NCBI GenBank assembly: GCA_033002965.1 | Contig: JAURVB010002028.1 | Coordinates: 1 to 64,000, forward strand | From: Piper betle | Taxonomy: Eukaryota > Streptophyta > Magnoliopsida > Piperales > Piperaceae | Length of the DNA: 64,000 nucleotides | Direction of reading: 5' to 3' | In this document: piece after piece, positions 11,935-29,406 of the stretch | Layout: each line of letters starts with the position of its first letter | Position numbering within the stretch: position 1 is the first letter of the stretch | Notes under the pieces: generated by a model | Seen by the model: only the letters and a program-made list of their open reading frames with translations | What the model was told of the DNA's origin: nothing | The model's database searches: none | Translations under genes and position numbers: made by a program

Positions 11935-14900
11935 ATGTCGGTGTTCGGAAGCTCGGCCGGCGGGTTCCGGGGCGGGAGGCAGGTGGTACCGGTGGACGAC
12001 GAGGCGGAGGTCTCCCAGCGGGTGATCGACGCCGTGCACGGCGGCGAGGTGAAGGCGGCGGTGGAGCTTCTCGCCGATCCGGCCGCCGACGTGAACTTCG
12101 CCGGCGCGGTGTGCCTGCGGTCGCGCCGGGCGGAGGTGGTGCTCCGCGGGGAGTCGCCGGCGGACGTGCGGTTCGAGGTCGAGGAGTTCAGGACGGATGT
12201 CACGCCGTTCTTCCTCGCCGCTCACTCCGGCGACATGGCGCTCGCGCGCAGGCTTCTGGTAAAATCGATTTCGCTGCGAGAAAAAAATCTATCTTTTTGA
12301 ATTTGCATTTCGAGTTTTTTATTTTGGTTTGATCAGTTTTCTGTTTTTGAATCATGATTTTAAGCGGTTTTTTGTTGATCAAATGCTATCCTCTGTGATC
12401 TTTTTGAAATCCACACTGATATATATTGGTTAATGGTTATAAGGCTATGTCTTGAAAGTTTGAAAATTGTTGCTTGAATTTGATTGTTTGGTATGCTATC
12501 TTGTATGTTTTTGGTTATATTCCATTTCTAGTAGATTGTGCTTTGTTTTTGAATCATTTTTTGCTATTTGTTTGATGCATCCATCATCTGGGCTACGAGT
12601 ATGCGCTTTTTTATAGAATAAGTTTTGCTGATATGTGTTATTGATCATGAAAAATTTGACATGGGAACTATCCTTTGCTTACACACAAACAGAGGAGATA
12701 TCCCTGTTAAATTTTTCATTGTTTGCATTTACCGCACTTTCAATCTTTCAGAGTTAATATTGAAGCAAGAGAAGTAACAGAGATTAACTCAGAAGATAGG
12801 AGAGTGGGGCCTTTGGTTAGCTTGTAAAAATGTTGAGGGGCGTCCTTCTGGTTTATGTACTTCCACAAGACTATCTATTCACTTGAAGAAGTTGAGTTCT
12901 AAATCTGTCTTGACATTGTGTGACCCACCTGATTAGGGACTGGAACCATCACCCAAACCTGTCCCATGTGTATGGTTGTAGCATGAAAACAAACACCCAC
13001 AATCACAAGTGCATCTAGATCAACTTCAGGAAAGCATGTCAATATATAGATCCACTGAATCTCATTGTGCAAGTAGTACAATCTATTCGCTTCCTTTTTT
13101 GAGACCCTCCTCCTTCATCATTTTTTACTTACTAATGTATAGCGACTGTAATTTTAGCTGTATGTTTTAGCCGCCAAGGGGTTTATGTGGTGGTTTTATG
13201 ACATTCTAGTTCTGTGATCGTCAATACAAGCGCAAATGCCTGTGTCTCGCAATAGAATTGTAGATTTCTAGTTTCCCTAGCTTTACCATAAACACATCTG
13301 GTTCTTTTATCTTCCTATCTTGATCATGTAAACATCTATTTATATTCATAATCTCGTGTGGATGCTCATATGAAGGTTATCATGAGGATGAATGATCTTT
13401 ATATAATCTTATCTCTTGTTTTGAATGTTATGTTTCTTTCCGCCACATTTTATGCTTTGCGAACAGCAGATCTTGACGTGTAAGATACATTCATCGCGAT
13501 CAAATTGATCTCACTATTATTTTGTTACAATTCGGTGGCTCTTTGGTTTTTATGGCCATGATGTGCACATGTGTGTATTAATGTGTTGCATCCGCCACTT
13601 TTACTATCGTCTTATCTTAAGAGCCCATACCTTGTGTACTTTATTGAATTTTATGCTGCTTTGTCTCACATGGTTGTGCATTGTCAGTGCTATCTTAACA
13701 TCTTCCGAATATTTGTACTGAAAATCAATAAGATCATCTGATCATGTTTCCTTGTCGACATGAAAGAATTATTCCAACTATGACAAGGTGCGTCACAAAA
13801 GAGAGATGAAACAATAACTAAATCATTGTTACTTGTGGTCAAATGGTTGATTGCTTTATCAAAAAAGAGTCACCTGATTAATTTTCTTTTTCAACACACC
13901 TGATTATATTGTTGTTGCGTTCCGAAATCTGAACACTAGCTTATCGCTTTCTGTTGTCTGTGGTGGTGACAGAATATGGGGGCTGACGTGAACCAGAAAT
14001 TATTTAAAGGGTTTGCAACAACAGCTGCTGTGAGGGAAGGACATGTTGAAATGCTTGAACTGCTGCTTAAAGCTGGGGCGTCGCAAGAAGCTTGTGAGGA
14101 AGCATTGCTGGAAGCAAGTTGCCATGGTAGGGCCCGAGAAGCTGAGCTGCTGATGCAGTCAGATCTCATCCGTCACCGTATTGCAGTCCATGCACTTGTG
14201 ACCGCTAGCTGCCGAGGTTTCTTGGACGTAGTTGAAGCTCTGATGACGGTAACCAAAATATGGATTACACATTGCCTTCTTTGTAACTTAACACGCTCTC
14301 GCTTCTTCGTAGCAATTATTATTCTATTCTTTTCTTTAGCAAATGGTTACTTTTTTTAACCCCCCCAAAGCTGCTTTTTAGCCGTCCATGCATTCACGGG
14401 TCTAGTTATCTGTTAGGGAATTATCTTTTGCTAGTTGGGGTAAATTATAGAGAATATGGATAATAGTCAAATTTTTGACAAATTTTCCAATTGAAAGCTT
14501 AGCTGATGAATATTGGAATTAAGCTCAGAAGATATTGGAACTCTATGGGGACTAACCAATAGAGGTTTCAATTGCCAGTGATTGATATTCTCATGCATTG
14601 TACCTAAATACTCGAAGCCATTTAATCTGTATGAAGATTATCCTTTAATCCCTTATGTTCTATGTTACAGTGTGGAGTCGACGCAAATGCCACAGACCGC
14701 GTCCTGCTATGCTCCTCGAAGCCTGCCTTGCACACTAATGTTGACTGCAATGCTCTCGTCGCCGCCGTAGTTAGCAGGCAGATCGCCGTGGTACGCCATT
14801 TGCTGCAGGTATCTCTCTTTATATGGCAACAAAACTCGTAAATTCGTATATCCATTGCAAGTTTCATCTGTAAATTTGCATCCGTCGCAAGATTAGAACA

Positions 14901-16463
14901 TATGATTCATTGGCTGGTGTCTTGTTAATTCAGGTTGGTGTGAGGGCAGACACCAAAGTGTGCCTCGGAGCATGGTCTTGGGACCCGGCCACCGGCGACG
15001 AGCTCCGCGTCGGCGCGGGACTGGCCGAGGCTTACGGCGTCGCCTGGTGCGCAGTGGAGTACTTCGAGTCCACCGGCACCATACTACGCTTGCTCCTCCA
15101 CCACCACCCACCTAATGCCCCCCACTTCGGCAGGTCCCTACTCCACCATGCCATCCTCTGCAACAACGAGGCCGCCGTCGGTGTCCTTCTAGACGCCGGA
15201 GCCGACCCAGAGCTCTCAGTCAAGACCACCAACAACAGCAGCTTCCGACCCATCCATTTGGCTGCCAGGCTCGGCCTGCCGGAGGCCATGCTAAGCCTCA
15301 TCAGCGCCGGGGCCGACCTCAATTCCACGACCGATGCCGGCGACACGGCGCTCATGGTCTGCGCTAGGTACAACCGCGACGAGTGCCTTCGCATTCTGGC
15401 ATCCGAAGGCGCGGACTTTGGAGCTGTGAACTCTGTAGGAGAGAGCGTGCTATCCATATCTTGCTCCAAGAGGTGGGCGGGCGGATTCCAACAAGCGGTA
15501 TTGCAAGTTGTCCGGTCGGGGAAGATGATCCAATCGAGCAATCTCTCTGTTTGCTCACCTCTTCTATTCGTCACCAAGTCCGGCGACGTAGAGTCGCTAA
15601 AGACACTCTTGGAGCTCGGCGTCGACCTTGACGAGCAAGACGAGCGCGGCTTCTCTGCACTCATGGTGGCAGCTTCGGAAGGTCACGTCGAGTCCTTCCG
15701 ACTACTTGTCTTCGCCGGCGCCAACGTCAAGCTCTGCAACAAGTCCGGCGAGACGGCGATCGGGCTAGCTGCGTTGAGCAGGAAGCGAGACCAGTTCGAG
15801 AAGGTGATGCTCGAGTTCGAGGTGGAGAAGGGCAACCACGGCCCCGGTGAATTCTACGCTCTACACTGCGCCGCCCGCCGCGGCGACATGGAGGCCCTGA
15901 AGCTCCTCACTAGCAGAGGCTACGACGTGAATGTAATCGACGAGGATGGGTACACTCCCCTCATGCTTGCTGCCAGAGAAGGCCATGCAAGCTTGTGCCA
16001 GCTGTTGATCACCTGCGGCGCGAGGTGCGACATGAAGACCGCCGACGGCGAGACCGCATTGCTGCTGGCTCGGTTGCGCGGCCATGGCCCGGCCGAGAGC
16101 GTCATCCTGGACGAGCTGGCCAGAGTGTTGGTGCTGGCCGGAGGCCGTGTTAGGAAGCACACCAAAGAAGGGAGGGGCAGGCCGCATGGTAAAATGCTGA
16201 GGATGGTGGCCGGGGAGGGGGTGCTCCGGTGGGGCAAGTCGAGCCGGAGGAATGTGGTTTGCCGCGAGGCGGCGGCAGGGCCGAGCTCGAGGTTCGAGAG
16301 GAACCGGCGGGGGAAGGGGGACGCCGGCGAGGCCGGTGTGTTCCTGGTGGTGACGGCCAAGGGGAGGGAGGTGCACTTCGTGTGCGAGGGTGGGGTGGAA
16401 ATGGCAGAGCTTTGGGTTAGGGGGATTAAACTCGTTACTAGAGAGAGCTTAGGGGGTATATAA
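11935..16463 (+). CDS. Ankyrin-repeat protein, four exons, about 755 aa
   Basis: Exons are 11935-12258, 13973-14248, 14671-14808 and 14934-16463. All junctions are GT-AG in phase 0 and read through without any stop. The ATG at 11935 opens a GC-rich exon (MSVFGSSAGGF). Ankyrin-type units with ALHxAAxxGHxExLxLLLxxGAD patterns run from about residue 95 to 620, for example VREGHVEMLELLLKAGA in exon 2 and HLAARLGLPEAMLSLISAGA, MVAASEGHVESFRLLVFAGA and MLAAREGHASLCQLLITCGA in exon 4. After the repeats comes a basic C-terminal tail (RRNVVCREAAAGPSSRFER) that I do not recognise. No membrane helix, RING, kinase or BTB domain is visible, so a soluble scaffold or interaction protein is the safest reading. 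Exon 4 is far more GC-rich than exons 2 and 3, as in many monocot genes. The family is plant-wide but its partner is unknown to me. No indel is needed, unlike the other main genes here. Confidence 0.9.
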
Positions 16464-18084
16464 AGCTTGTTTGTTAGATTAATTTGAGTGCTAGTATGAG
16501 AGTTTAATTTGGATTGTAACTTGTGTTAATTCCCGTGTAAAAAGTAGGGAGTTCTTCATCTCGAAGTACTTCTGTTTGTTTTTTCTTTTAATCTTTAGAT
16601 GGGTGGTGGTGGACTGTATTATGAGCAGTTTGTTCTTAGTTTTTGTGCTTATTTTGGTTAGTATTTAGTTTTCTGTTTATTTTGGTACTTGTCTCACTTG
16701 TCTTGGAAGCTTGGAATTTCATGCAAAATTCCATCCGACTTCTGGTCTTAGCTCGTTTAATTAGTCGATGACCTTTTTATTTTATTTACTGCAGCTGTTC
16801 CTAATAATTGCTCGGATGACATTGAAAAACCATCTACACAATGAACTTCTGTTTGGAAAAAATAAACAATGGATTTATCAAGGCTTCCATCCAAAATAAC
16901 TAACAATTTTAAAACATCATAGAACTATTTTAACATTTTCTTTCGTGTCAAAGCTCAGTGGAAATTGCATGTAAATTTATGTTCAAGCCTCTTTTAATCT
17001 TGTCCCTCTTTTTAAGATTTACAGACATGATTTAGATCTTTTGTCCACGTCTTTTTTAGATATTATTAGGGACGAGGTGTGTTTGAAGAACATTCATAAT
17101 TAATGGGTTAGCTCCGATAACATGTTAAAAATGGGTTCATAAATTTCTATCTAAAATGTCTGATTATTTTAAAAGACTTACAAAACTATATATATATATA
17201 TACAATTACTACATATATCGAGTAAAGATATGATACTATTCTAACACATCTAAAGATTCTAGTATATTAACTATTCATACATATTTGTCTCGGTTAATTG
17301 TTGAAAATGTAGTTTTCTTTTCGTAAGCACTAAGAGTTAAAGAGTTTTGTTTAGTGCACATTTGTGGGTAATGTGGCTTGTTCTTAATCTCTACAGGGTT
17401 CGTGCACTTTTTTTAAACCAAAAAAAAATTTATATCAACTTTTTTAACGCAAAAGATTATGTATCAATTTGAAAGATAACTAGCCATCCATTAAAATTGT
17501 ATAACCATTAACGTTTTAAAATGGATAAAATTACTCACTTCGTCTCATTATTCATCAATATATTAACTTGATCACGTATGAATATTTATACAAATATTAC
17601 TAATCTACACCTTCACATTAAAATGTCCGGGATTTTTTAGTTTTTATTGTATTTTAACTTTTTTTTGTATTGTAATGGATAATGTTCCATAATAATTTTA
17701 TGAACTTTATAATATTTATTTAATTTTAAATTATTATTATTTATTATTGAAAAAATATTGGACTAGAATTTTATTTATATTAAAATTTATACTTCTAATC
17801 GAATTAAAAATCATTAAAAATAAATTATATTTATTTAGTAATTTTTTTACTTATTAAAATTGATATTTTGAATATTTAAGTATAATTATATTTTTTCGGT
17901 TAAATATAATTAAATATTCATTATTTTTATTTAAAAATAGTTTCATAATCATTTTAAAATTATTTTTATATATTCTTAATTCTAGTTTATATTTCTACTT
18001 TTATTTCCCAAAAAAAAAAATGCCAGGTTCTCTTATATCTTCCCTCCCCCACACTCGCCCCTTAGCTTTGCTTGAGTAACGAAG
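16464..18084. other. Intergenic, AT-rich
   Basis: The first few hundred bases are probably the 3' untranslated region and terminator of the ankyrin gene. The rest is AT-rich with poly-A and poly-T runs and no supported feature. About 18030-18084 is pyrimidine-rich and probably the 5' leader of the mTERF gene. Confidence 0.45.
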
Positions 18085-20882
18085 ATGTCGGTTGCCGAGC
18101 TCTCTACTGCCCCGCCCCGCTCTCCCCACAAGCTCTTCCTCCCACGCCATGCTCCTATCTGCAGGTTTCATCCTCTTCATCCAATAACATTTCATGCTTT
18201 TTTTTTCAAGCATTTTGGATGATTTTGTGCTTGTTGCATTGAACTCGGGTTCTGTTGGGGTAGTGATGATTTTGTGGATAGCTCTTGTTTACATGGATAA
18301 GTGCAAAAAAAAAAATTGTTTTTTTTTAGTGCCATGTTCATGGTTGGGCAGTTGCAGATTGGTTTCTCAATTATTTCTTGAAGACAAAGATGATTCCTTT
18401 TGAGCGATGGCTGGTTAATTTAGGAGCAAGTGGAAGGAACGAGGAGAGAATTAGGGTGGGAAGATGAAGAGAGTGGGGAAGTGGGGATGAGGAAGAGAGG
18501 CAAGGTCTATTTTTATGTGGAGTCGGAGATGGTGTAAGAAGAAGGGGGAGGCAAGGGAAGAGCATTTAGAAGAAAAAAAAGGGGGATAGCAAATAGATGA
18601 TGGAGGAGTGATTTTTTGTGAAGTACATTTATTTGTTCCTACAATTTCATCTTTAGTGTCTCACACTTTTCCCTGCTTCCTTTTGGAATGATGGTTTGAA
18701 ATTTATGGATAATGAAGTGCTACGCGCCTTTGAATCGGAAATTAATTTCATTGTTGGGCCTGCGCTATTTTGCGCATTGATATGGTTGTAAGCTTCGGTG
18801 GGAACTTTCTTTACTGTGAAAACTTCACTTTAACATGATGTTATAATATTTTCTCTATTCATTCTTGCTTGGCTTCTAGTTTTGTTGCTGGATTCATCTG
18901 ATTATTCTGGCTAATATTTGATTCCCTTTTGAAATTTTAGATTAGTCTTGCCAGAGCTGTTTTAAGGCCCAAATAGTGTTTACATTTGTATGTATGATTG
19001 GAAGAATAATTGTTCTATAGCCTGGATGTTTTTATTTTCCATTTCCATATATAACATTTTTTCATTGTTTTGCAACTATGGATGTGTGAGGAATCATGTT
19101 ATCTTTAACTTACTCCATGATCTTGAAAAAAAAATTCCTCCATGCTAAAATATACGTGCTAATAATTTTTTTCTTTAGGTCCAGGCTGGGTTTCCCTCAA
19201 AAACATTCACCTGCCAACTGAAATATGGTCAGTTATGTCCTTTGTAACTTTCACATTTTCCTTCCTGCCTGCTTACTATTATGTATCTCTGTTAAACCAC
19301 ATATTTCTATGATTTACTTTGAATCCCAAAAACCTTATTCTTGGATTGTAATAATTTCCACTATGATGCAGGAGATGATATTGGATCTGGGCCTCGTGTC
19401 ACTACACTTTCTTCAACTTTGTTAGCGGCGGAGAAGGAGGAGGCTAAAGCTGTTCTATCATTGTTCCTGAGGAAGCGAGGTTTAGGCAGTTCAGCTGCAG
19501 CAAGAGTCACTAACAAGTCAGATCATTTTATTGACCACCTGATATCAAGGCTCCATTCTGTCCACAAGTCCCGATATCTAGTAGGTTAGAATACTATCAC
19601 TGTGTTTTGTAATTTCACTGCTATCACAGACTATTTATGACCATGCATAATGTATAAGTCTCATTTTGCTAAAGTCAGAAGCAGTTTGTTGAATGTTTGC
19701 AACATGTTTTCAGGAAGAGAACTGACAACCCTTGAAATTCGAGATGCCCTAGTTCCATATCTTGATTCTCTTGTTGAGGAGCATGGAAACATTATAGTTG
19801 AATTTGTAGAAAATTTTCCAAATTTACCAGGTGAAGAAGCATCAACAAATCCAACAGCTATCCAAAACACAGTTATCCAAACTTCTTCAAGTGACACAAA
19901 TATAAGTGAACTAGGCCCCAATGGCTGTAAAAAGCTCAAAGCCATGGCACGAGTAAGTGAACTAGGCCCCAATGGCCAACTTCCTGCACATGTACAGTAC
20001 CTTTTAGAATTTGGAATGGACCTCAAGCAAATTAAAGATATTACTCGAAGGTTTCCTGCTTTTGCTTACTACAGTTTGGAGGGAAAAGTCAAACCTGTGG
20101 TTGATCTACTGCTTGATCTTGGAGTGCCAAAGTCTGATATTCCAATTATTCTCCAGAAAAGGCCTCAATTATGCGGTATCAGTCTTTCTGAGAATCTTAA
20201 GCCCACCATGAAGTACCTTGAGAAATTGGGTGTAGACAAAAACCAGTGGGCAAAAGTAATATATCGATTACCTGCTTTACTCACATATAGCAGGCAAAAG
20301 GTCAAAACTTCTGTAGACTATTTGTGTGAGATGGGTCTTTCTGCTGATAACATTGGAAAGGTACTGACTCGTTGCCCACATATTATTAGCTACAGTGTTG
20401 ATGATAAACTTAGGCCTACAGGCGAGTACTTCAAGTCCATGGGTGTGGACGTTGCAAGTCTCTTGTACAGGTGTCCGCAGACCTTTGGTTTAAGCATCGA
20501 AGCTAATTTGAAGCCAGTCACAGAGTTCTTCTTGAAGAATGGATATGATGTGGAGGACATAGGCATTATGACATCAAGATATGGAGCTTTATACACGTTT
20601 AGCTTGACAGAGAATATGATGCCTAAATGGGAATACTTTTTAACGATGGGTTACCCAAAGTCGGAGCTGATAAAGTTTCCCCAGTATTTTGGTTACAGCT
20701 TAGAGGAAAGGATCAAACCAAGGTATGAGAAGGTGAAGTCTTGTGGAGTGAAGTTACTGCTTAATCAGGTCTTGTCTTTATCAGATGAAGAGTTTGAGAA
20801 AATCCTGCAAAAAAAGGTCCTGAAGATGTCCAATTTTAGTGGTGTTTCCAGGTCTGCACTAAACGGTGTTAAGTCAGGTTAG
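18085..20882 (+). CDS. MTERF5: mTERF-family organellar transcription factor, MTERF5-like
   Basis: Exons are about 18085-18164, 19179-19227, 19372-19584 and 19714-20882, giving about 504 aa. Exon 4 carries at least seven mTERF repeats of about 33-36 residues, for example LEFGMDLKQIKDITRRFPAF, MGLSADNIGKVLTRCPHII and KNGYDVEDIGIMTSRYGAL, ending SLEERIKPRYEKVKSCGVKL. mTERF proteins are nucleic-acid-binding helical repeat proteins. The MTERF5 (MDA1) branch acts in chloroplast transcription, and the repeat sequence here resembles it more than other branches I know. The N-terminus (MSVAELSTAPPRSPHKLFLP) is basic and Ser/Pro-rich, as in a plastid transit peptide. Exons 1 and 2 join in phase only if one base is restored near 19180-19190, where a GG may be a shortened GGG. 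As written, exon 2 reaches a stop. An in-frame SELGPNG duplication lies in exon 4. The family call is firm and the paralogue symbol is less so. Confidence 0.88.
19903..19976 (+). repeat. In-frame duplication inside the mTERF coding sequence
   Basis: A 23-base identical stretch starting TAAGTGAACTAGGCCCC occurs at 19903-19925 and again at 19954-19976, offset by 51 bases (17 codons). It encodes SELGPNG twice, just before the first mTERF repeat. The offset keeps the reading frame, so the protein simply gains a linker. Confidence 0.85.
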
Positions 20883-23292
20883 TTATATAAGAACAGATTT
20901 AGTAGCTTGATTGCAGGCGAGTCTCCTTCATATTTACAGGCCATCTACAATGTCGATGCAATACTTGTTATTTTGGCTATTGCTGGTATTTTGACAACAG
21001 GGCAATACAGCCTCAAGTTGTACCTTTTACTTCTGTGGTCGAACACATAATACAAAACAGTGTCCTGCCTAGACTTTTGAGAAATGAGGATGAACTCTGC
21101 GATCACAGAAGTATTTTTTTTATCTGAACACACCGTACTAAAGTTCATGCTGAAAAGAATGTTCTATCTGGAACATTTGAAGAATTCTTCTTACTCGCTA
21201 ACCAGGATGGTTTAGCTTGTTAAGGGTTAGGGTTTCTCATATGTAGGCCTTTATCGATCTGCATGTTCAACTGCCATCGGGCATGACGCATGAGTCATGA
21301 CTCCGGACAGTACTGACCTATTGTGTTTGTTGAGGTGTTGGCCTACTCAACTAAACCCTATTGTTTGTGAAAACTATATCCTACTGTTGGACCATGAGTT
21401 TTTTTTTTTTAATAAGGTGTTGTAGTATGATGTTTGGTAACCAATGGCAAATCAACTGAAACAGCATTGGTTGTGTTGGCTCGACATCATCTTTTAATGT
21501 GCAAAGTGTTAATTTTTGTCTTCATTTTTAACATTTTATATGGTCAGCTTCACTTAAGATGCATAAATTTTACATATTAGCTTTTTTACTAAGGTTTTGC
21601 TTTTATAAAATTGCTCAATTGGCAAAATTAATTTGTCCAAAATATTTATTGTATAGTTTAATTTAAAACGCCAAAAATAAATTTTGTATAACCCTTCAAA
21701 ATTTCCCGGAAAAATAATTCATGATCCCATGACCCAAAATATATTTTACATAGGTTACAAAATCTTAACCTTGTCTATAAGTAGTTGATCAAAATATTAT
21801 TTTACATTTTCTCCGTATTATTTTATTATTTTTTCTTTTGTAAGGCAATTCTTCGCACTTACACACTAGCTCGACTCAACTCGACGTGCCCTAATAATAT
21901 CAATCTTACACAATTGAGCCCACGAAGTATTATTGATATATTTATAGCTACTGAACCACAAGCCAAAATCTACATTAATTATAGATTAGAAAAGAGCAAG
22001 TATGAAACTTAACAGCACAGAATATCAAAATAATAATTTTTTCCTAATAAATATTAAAATAATAATATATTTTTTTAAACAAAATAATAGTTAGTTAGAT
22101 TTAATTGCAAGTTTTTAATTGTTTTGTAAAATGGAAGCCTCCTACCTTTGTCAGGGTTGGTCCGGTAGGTGACGAGTGGCGGGTGGGAATGGCGTGCAAG
22201 GAAAACTTGCCTTCCCTTCTTTCCTTTTTTACCCTCCAATTCCCACAAACACTGATTACACCGTTATTATTTTACCCTTTCACTCTTTTCATATAATTTT
22301 TCTTTCCTTTTATATGATATATATACTTTTTGTCATTTAAATTTAATTTGTAAATATTCATTCAAAAAATATTTACGGCATTTAATAAATTAAAACCACT
22401 CCGTCCACACTAGAATAATCAATATTGCTTCGATAAACATTTTTAGCTATAAAATTATCAAAAGAAAAGTAGATTAATTATTGGATAAGGAAATATTGTC
22501 GCTCATTCTTCTTAGGATTAAAATTTTCAGAAAATAAAAAAATTAATATATTGTCTAAATTTAAATATTTAAATATAAAATTGTGCAAATTTTTTATGAT
22601 GGTCGATGTTTTATGGTTTTTTTTCAAAATAAAAGATATTCATTGATTTATAAAAATAATGTTAATAAACCACATGTAAAAATAAAAATCAAAATATTAC
22701 AAATGATACCCATATATAATAAAAAGAAAAAACTATACATAAAATGTAAGAAATACAACCTGACAAACTTTTATTACATTTCAAATTATCTAGTAGTTTA
22801 CATAAGAAAAAGGTAATTTATGTTATAAAATTTGCTTATATTGTTATAGTAGTAGTTAATATAATTTATATTAGACAAAAATAAAATAGAAATACACCCT
22901 ATACGAATCAAGGTAAAAAAAAATTTATGATCGTCATTTCTTTTAGATAAATATAGAAAATTAGGATCCATCCTTTTGACCTGAGATGAAAACTATAACT
23001 TTACTAAAAATTAAACAAAAAAGTTGTAGAATTAGCTTGAAAGAGAAAAACTGCTATTAATCTAAACTTTTATCTGCTTTATTTATCCCATTAATTGCAT
23101 ATTAAAAAGCAATTTAGGATAAACATAGAAGGAGAAAAAACATCAAAAACAAAAAAAATTAGAATATTTGGTAAAACCTAGAGTCAAAGGGTAATATCAT
23201 CATTCCACATTGATACCTGCCTTTCCCTCTCTTCTTGCAAAGACTCCATCTTTCTGCTCCTCCTTCCTGGAGCTCTTCGTTTGCACGCAGAC
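20883..23292. other. Intergenic between mTERF and adenylate kinase genes
   Basis: 20883-21200 is probably the 3' untranslated region of the mTERF gene. The rest is AT-rich with homopolymer runs and no supported gene. The last ~90 bases before 23293 are pyrimidine-rich (CTCCATCTTTCTGCTCC) and fit a 5' untranslated leader. Confidence 0.45.
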
Positions 23293-27076
<3,784 letters not shown>

Positions 27077-27830
27077 TTTTATTCTATTTTTGAATCTTTG
27101 AAGCTTTTGCTATTTGAAATCCGATACATTATCGGACAAATACCTGTTTACTTCTTTCCCTTAACGTAATCTTTTAGCGGAGTATTTTGTATTGCTGAGC
27201 CTTTTGGATGTCACTACGGAAATAATAATGATGTACCTGAATTTTGTTGGTGAATTTGAAAGATGGTTAAATTTTAATTCAAATGTTTTGGCGTGCATTA
27301 AATTCGGAGCATAATGAGAACTTATTCGTATCAAATACCCTAAAGAGTGTTGGGGACATGAACTTTAAATTAGGATATACGTGATTATAAATGACAAAAT
27401 ATTTATAGTCGGATACCCTTCTGGACAACAAAACTTTTTTCCTTTATTCGGGCTTGGGATATATGAAATTTTTATATTTGTTTTATTATCGAATCTTTAT
27501 TTCTGACGCCAACCCTCCCATTGTTAAATCTTTATTTTATTTCTTTTGCATATATGAACTCCAAATAATCATATCATTTGTTATGACATGTCATCTGGGG
27601 AATACCGTCTGAGGGCTTGTATGGTTTGTTATGGCTCTCCCATGTTTATGAGAAAGTAGAAAGCATAAGTATAATGTCATTTGAGAATGGGAATGAACGG
27701 GGGAGCAGTGGAGTTTAGACTTTGCTCAGATGATGGAGTAATGATAAAGGAAATGTGAAGGAGTAATGATAAAGGAAATGTGAAGGAAATGTTGTGCTTT
27801 GATGGTATTTTAAATTTTTATTGATATAAA
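27077..27830. other. Intergenic downstream of adenylate kinase
   Basis: The first ~200 bases are probably the ADK 3' untranslated region (for example the AATAATAATG stretch near 27223). The rest has no gene. A 25-base direct duplication (GGAGTAATGATAAAGGAAAT and following) lies at 27735-27784. Confidence 0.45.
27735..27784. repeat. 25-bp perfect tandem duplication
   Basis: Two adjacent identical 25-base units start at 27735 and 27760 (GGAGTAATGATAAAGGAAAT...). Confidence 0.85.
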
Positions 27831-28137
27831 TATATATTGTTTGTTATTAACAAGGTAGTCTTTATTGCACTTTCGAGAAAAAAATTTGTCTGTTTTGTTT
27901 TAAAAATAGATGTTTTTCTTTAAAATTTTCGCTTGTTTGGTTTGTTTTATAATTACTTGCATATCATAGCATGCATACTTAAACATCTTATCCACGCTTT
28001 GAATGTTGCATCACCATTTTGAAACGTCGATGGTAGATTTAGGTTTGCTTAATCGAATTAAGTAGCTTAGCAAATAGTTCGATCGCTGGTATTATGTTTA
28101 GGTTGGTTTATTGGTGAACCGAAACGGGGGTATTACA
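27830..28137 (+). mobile_element. Right-end fragment of a family A LTR
   Basis: The fragment runs from AACAAGGTAGTCTTTATTGC through the TTGAAACGTCGA and GAACCGAAACGGGGGTATTACAC blocks, matching the last ~300 bases of the LTR at 3633-6545 (6240-6545). It ends with a decayed GTATTACAC instead of GTGTTACA. The left part of this LTR is missing. Confidence 0.65.
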
Positions 28138-29406
28138 CACATAACAATCCCTGTGTGCTTCCTTACTTGTTCATGGTATTTTTTATTTATTTATTGTATT
28201 CGCATTATTTTCTTTGCTTGGTAAAGATAACTTTGGTTTTATCGAATCCACTCATTTAACTTGACACAAAGTGAAGCCTGATCGCAGGAGGGAAAATCCC
28301 TCGCCCGAACATATTTTGGCGACTCCATTGAGGGCTGCCAAGAGGTAGCAATGCTATTTGAGGAGATAGTGCATACAAAAAGAAGATGACTCTTTAGACA
28401 AGGAATTTTGCACGATAAAAAGGGCACATGTGAAAGAGAAACATGGGCGAGCCAGTTGCCTTGCAAAGCAAAAGCCTAGACTCCAATGAATAACTTCGAG
28501 AGCAAATTAGAGAACTTGAATCGGAACTTGATGATGTACTCACCTTAAATAGGCGAGCCTTTATCGCACTGGGAAGCACATCAAGGAGAGAAGATGCCAA
28601 CTCAGTAAACTAGCGAAGTCTAGATGAGACGGATCAGCCAACCAATAACAAGCATTCTCACGATGCCACAAAAGAAGCCTTTGGTGACTGGTCCAATAAG
28701 CGTGGATTTGTTTACACCCCTTGAATATATAACATGTTTTCTAATGTCAAATGATCCACGTTGCAAGCATCCCCATTGATAATTTCACTGTTTAAGCCAA
28801 GTTGGATGCAACATTGCTAAGCCAAGTTGGACTGAGCATAGCCCACTCCCACAATCAACATGGTTTCTACATCCACCATACTACTAGCCGTCATACCCAT
28901 ACCAATGGTATGACCCTAGATGCTCCCAACAACCATGTTCCATAGTGTTCCCACCATTAGTCCCAATTACGGTGCCCATCCCAACGGTTCTACCAACAAT
29001 GCCAACAAGTCAAATGTTAGCTCTTGTTACAATTTTAAGCACAAAACTCTAGCTACTAAAGTGATTACAATGAGCTCCTCATTGTCATCGATGAATTCTA
29101 ATAAAGGAAAAGAGAAGCAAGGAGATGAAATAGATGTTCCAATGGTTAATATTGAAGATACGGATATGTCAACTGCTTCTACTGAAGGAGTGAAGAAAGT
29201 GTGTTTGACACCTTCATTGTTGCACAAGTTTGAAGTTCAAGTTGATTAAGGCGCAAGACTTTGCAAACAAAAGAGTTTAATACAGAAAAGATGGAAGACG
29301 AACTTGTTATCCAAACAACTTTAACTCAAGAGGATGAGTCGAAGCATTTGTTGCAACATGGAAAAACAAGACTTTGCTTCATTTACAACTTTGGTGGAAA
29401 GATAGT
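28138..29406 (+). mobile_element. Decayed internal region of an LTR retrotransposon, possibly gag
   Basis: It directly follows an LTR right end. Near 28314 it has TTTTGGCGACTCCATTGAGG, resembling the post-LTR primer-binding region of some plant Ty3/gypsy elements. Coding-like stretches follow but are broken by stops: about 28480-28610 reads LREQIRELESELDDVLTLNR, which looks like a coiled coil, and 28920-29249 is a Ser/Asn/Thr-rich open frame. Position and composition fit a dead gag, but I see no zinc knuckle, protease or reverse transcriptase motif. It could also be a relic of a host gene. Confidence 0.35.
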
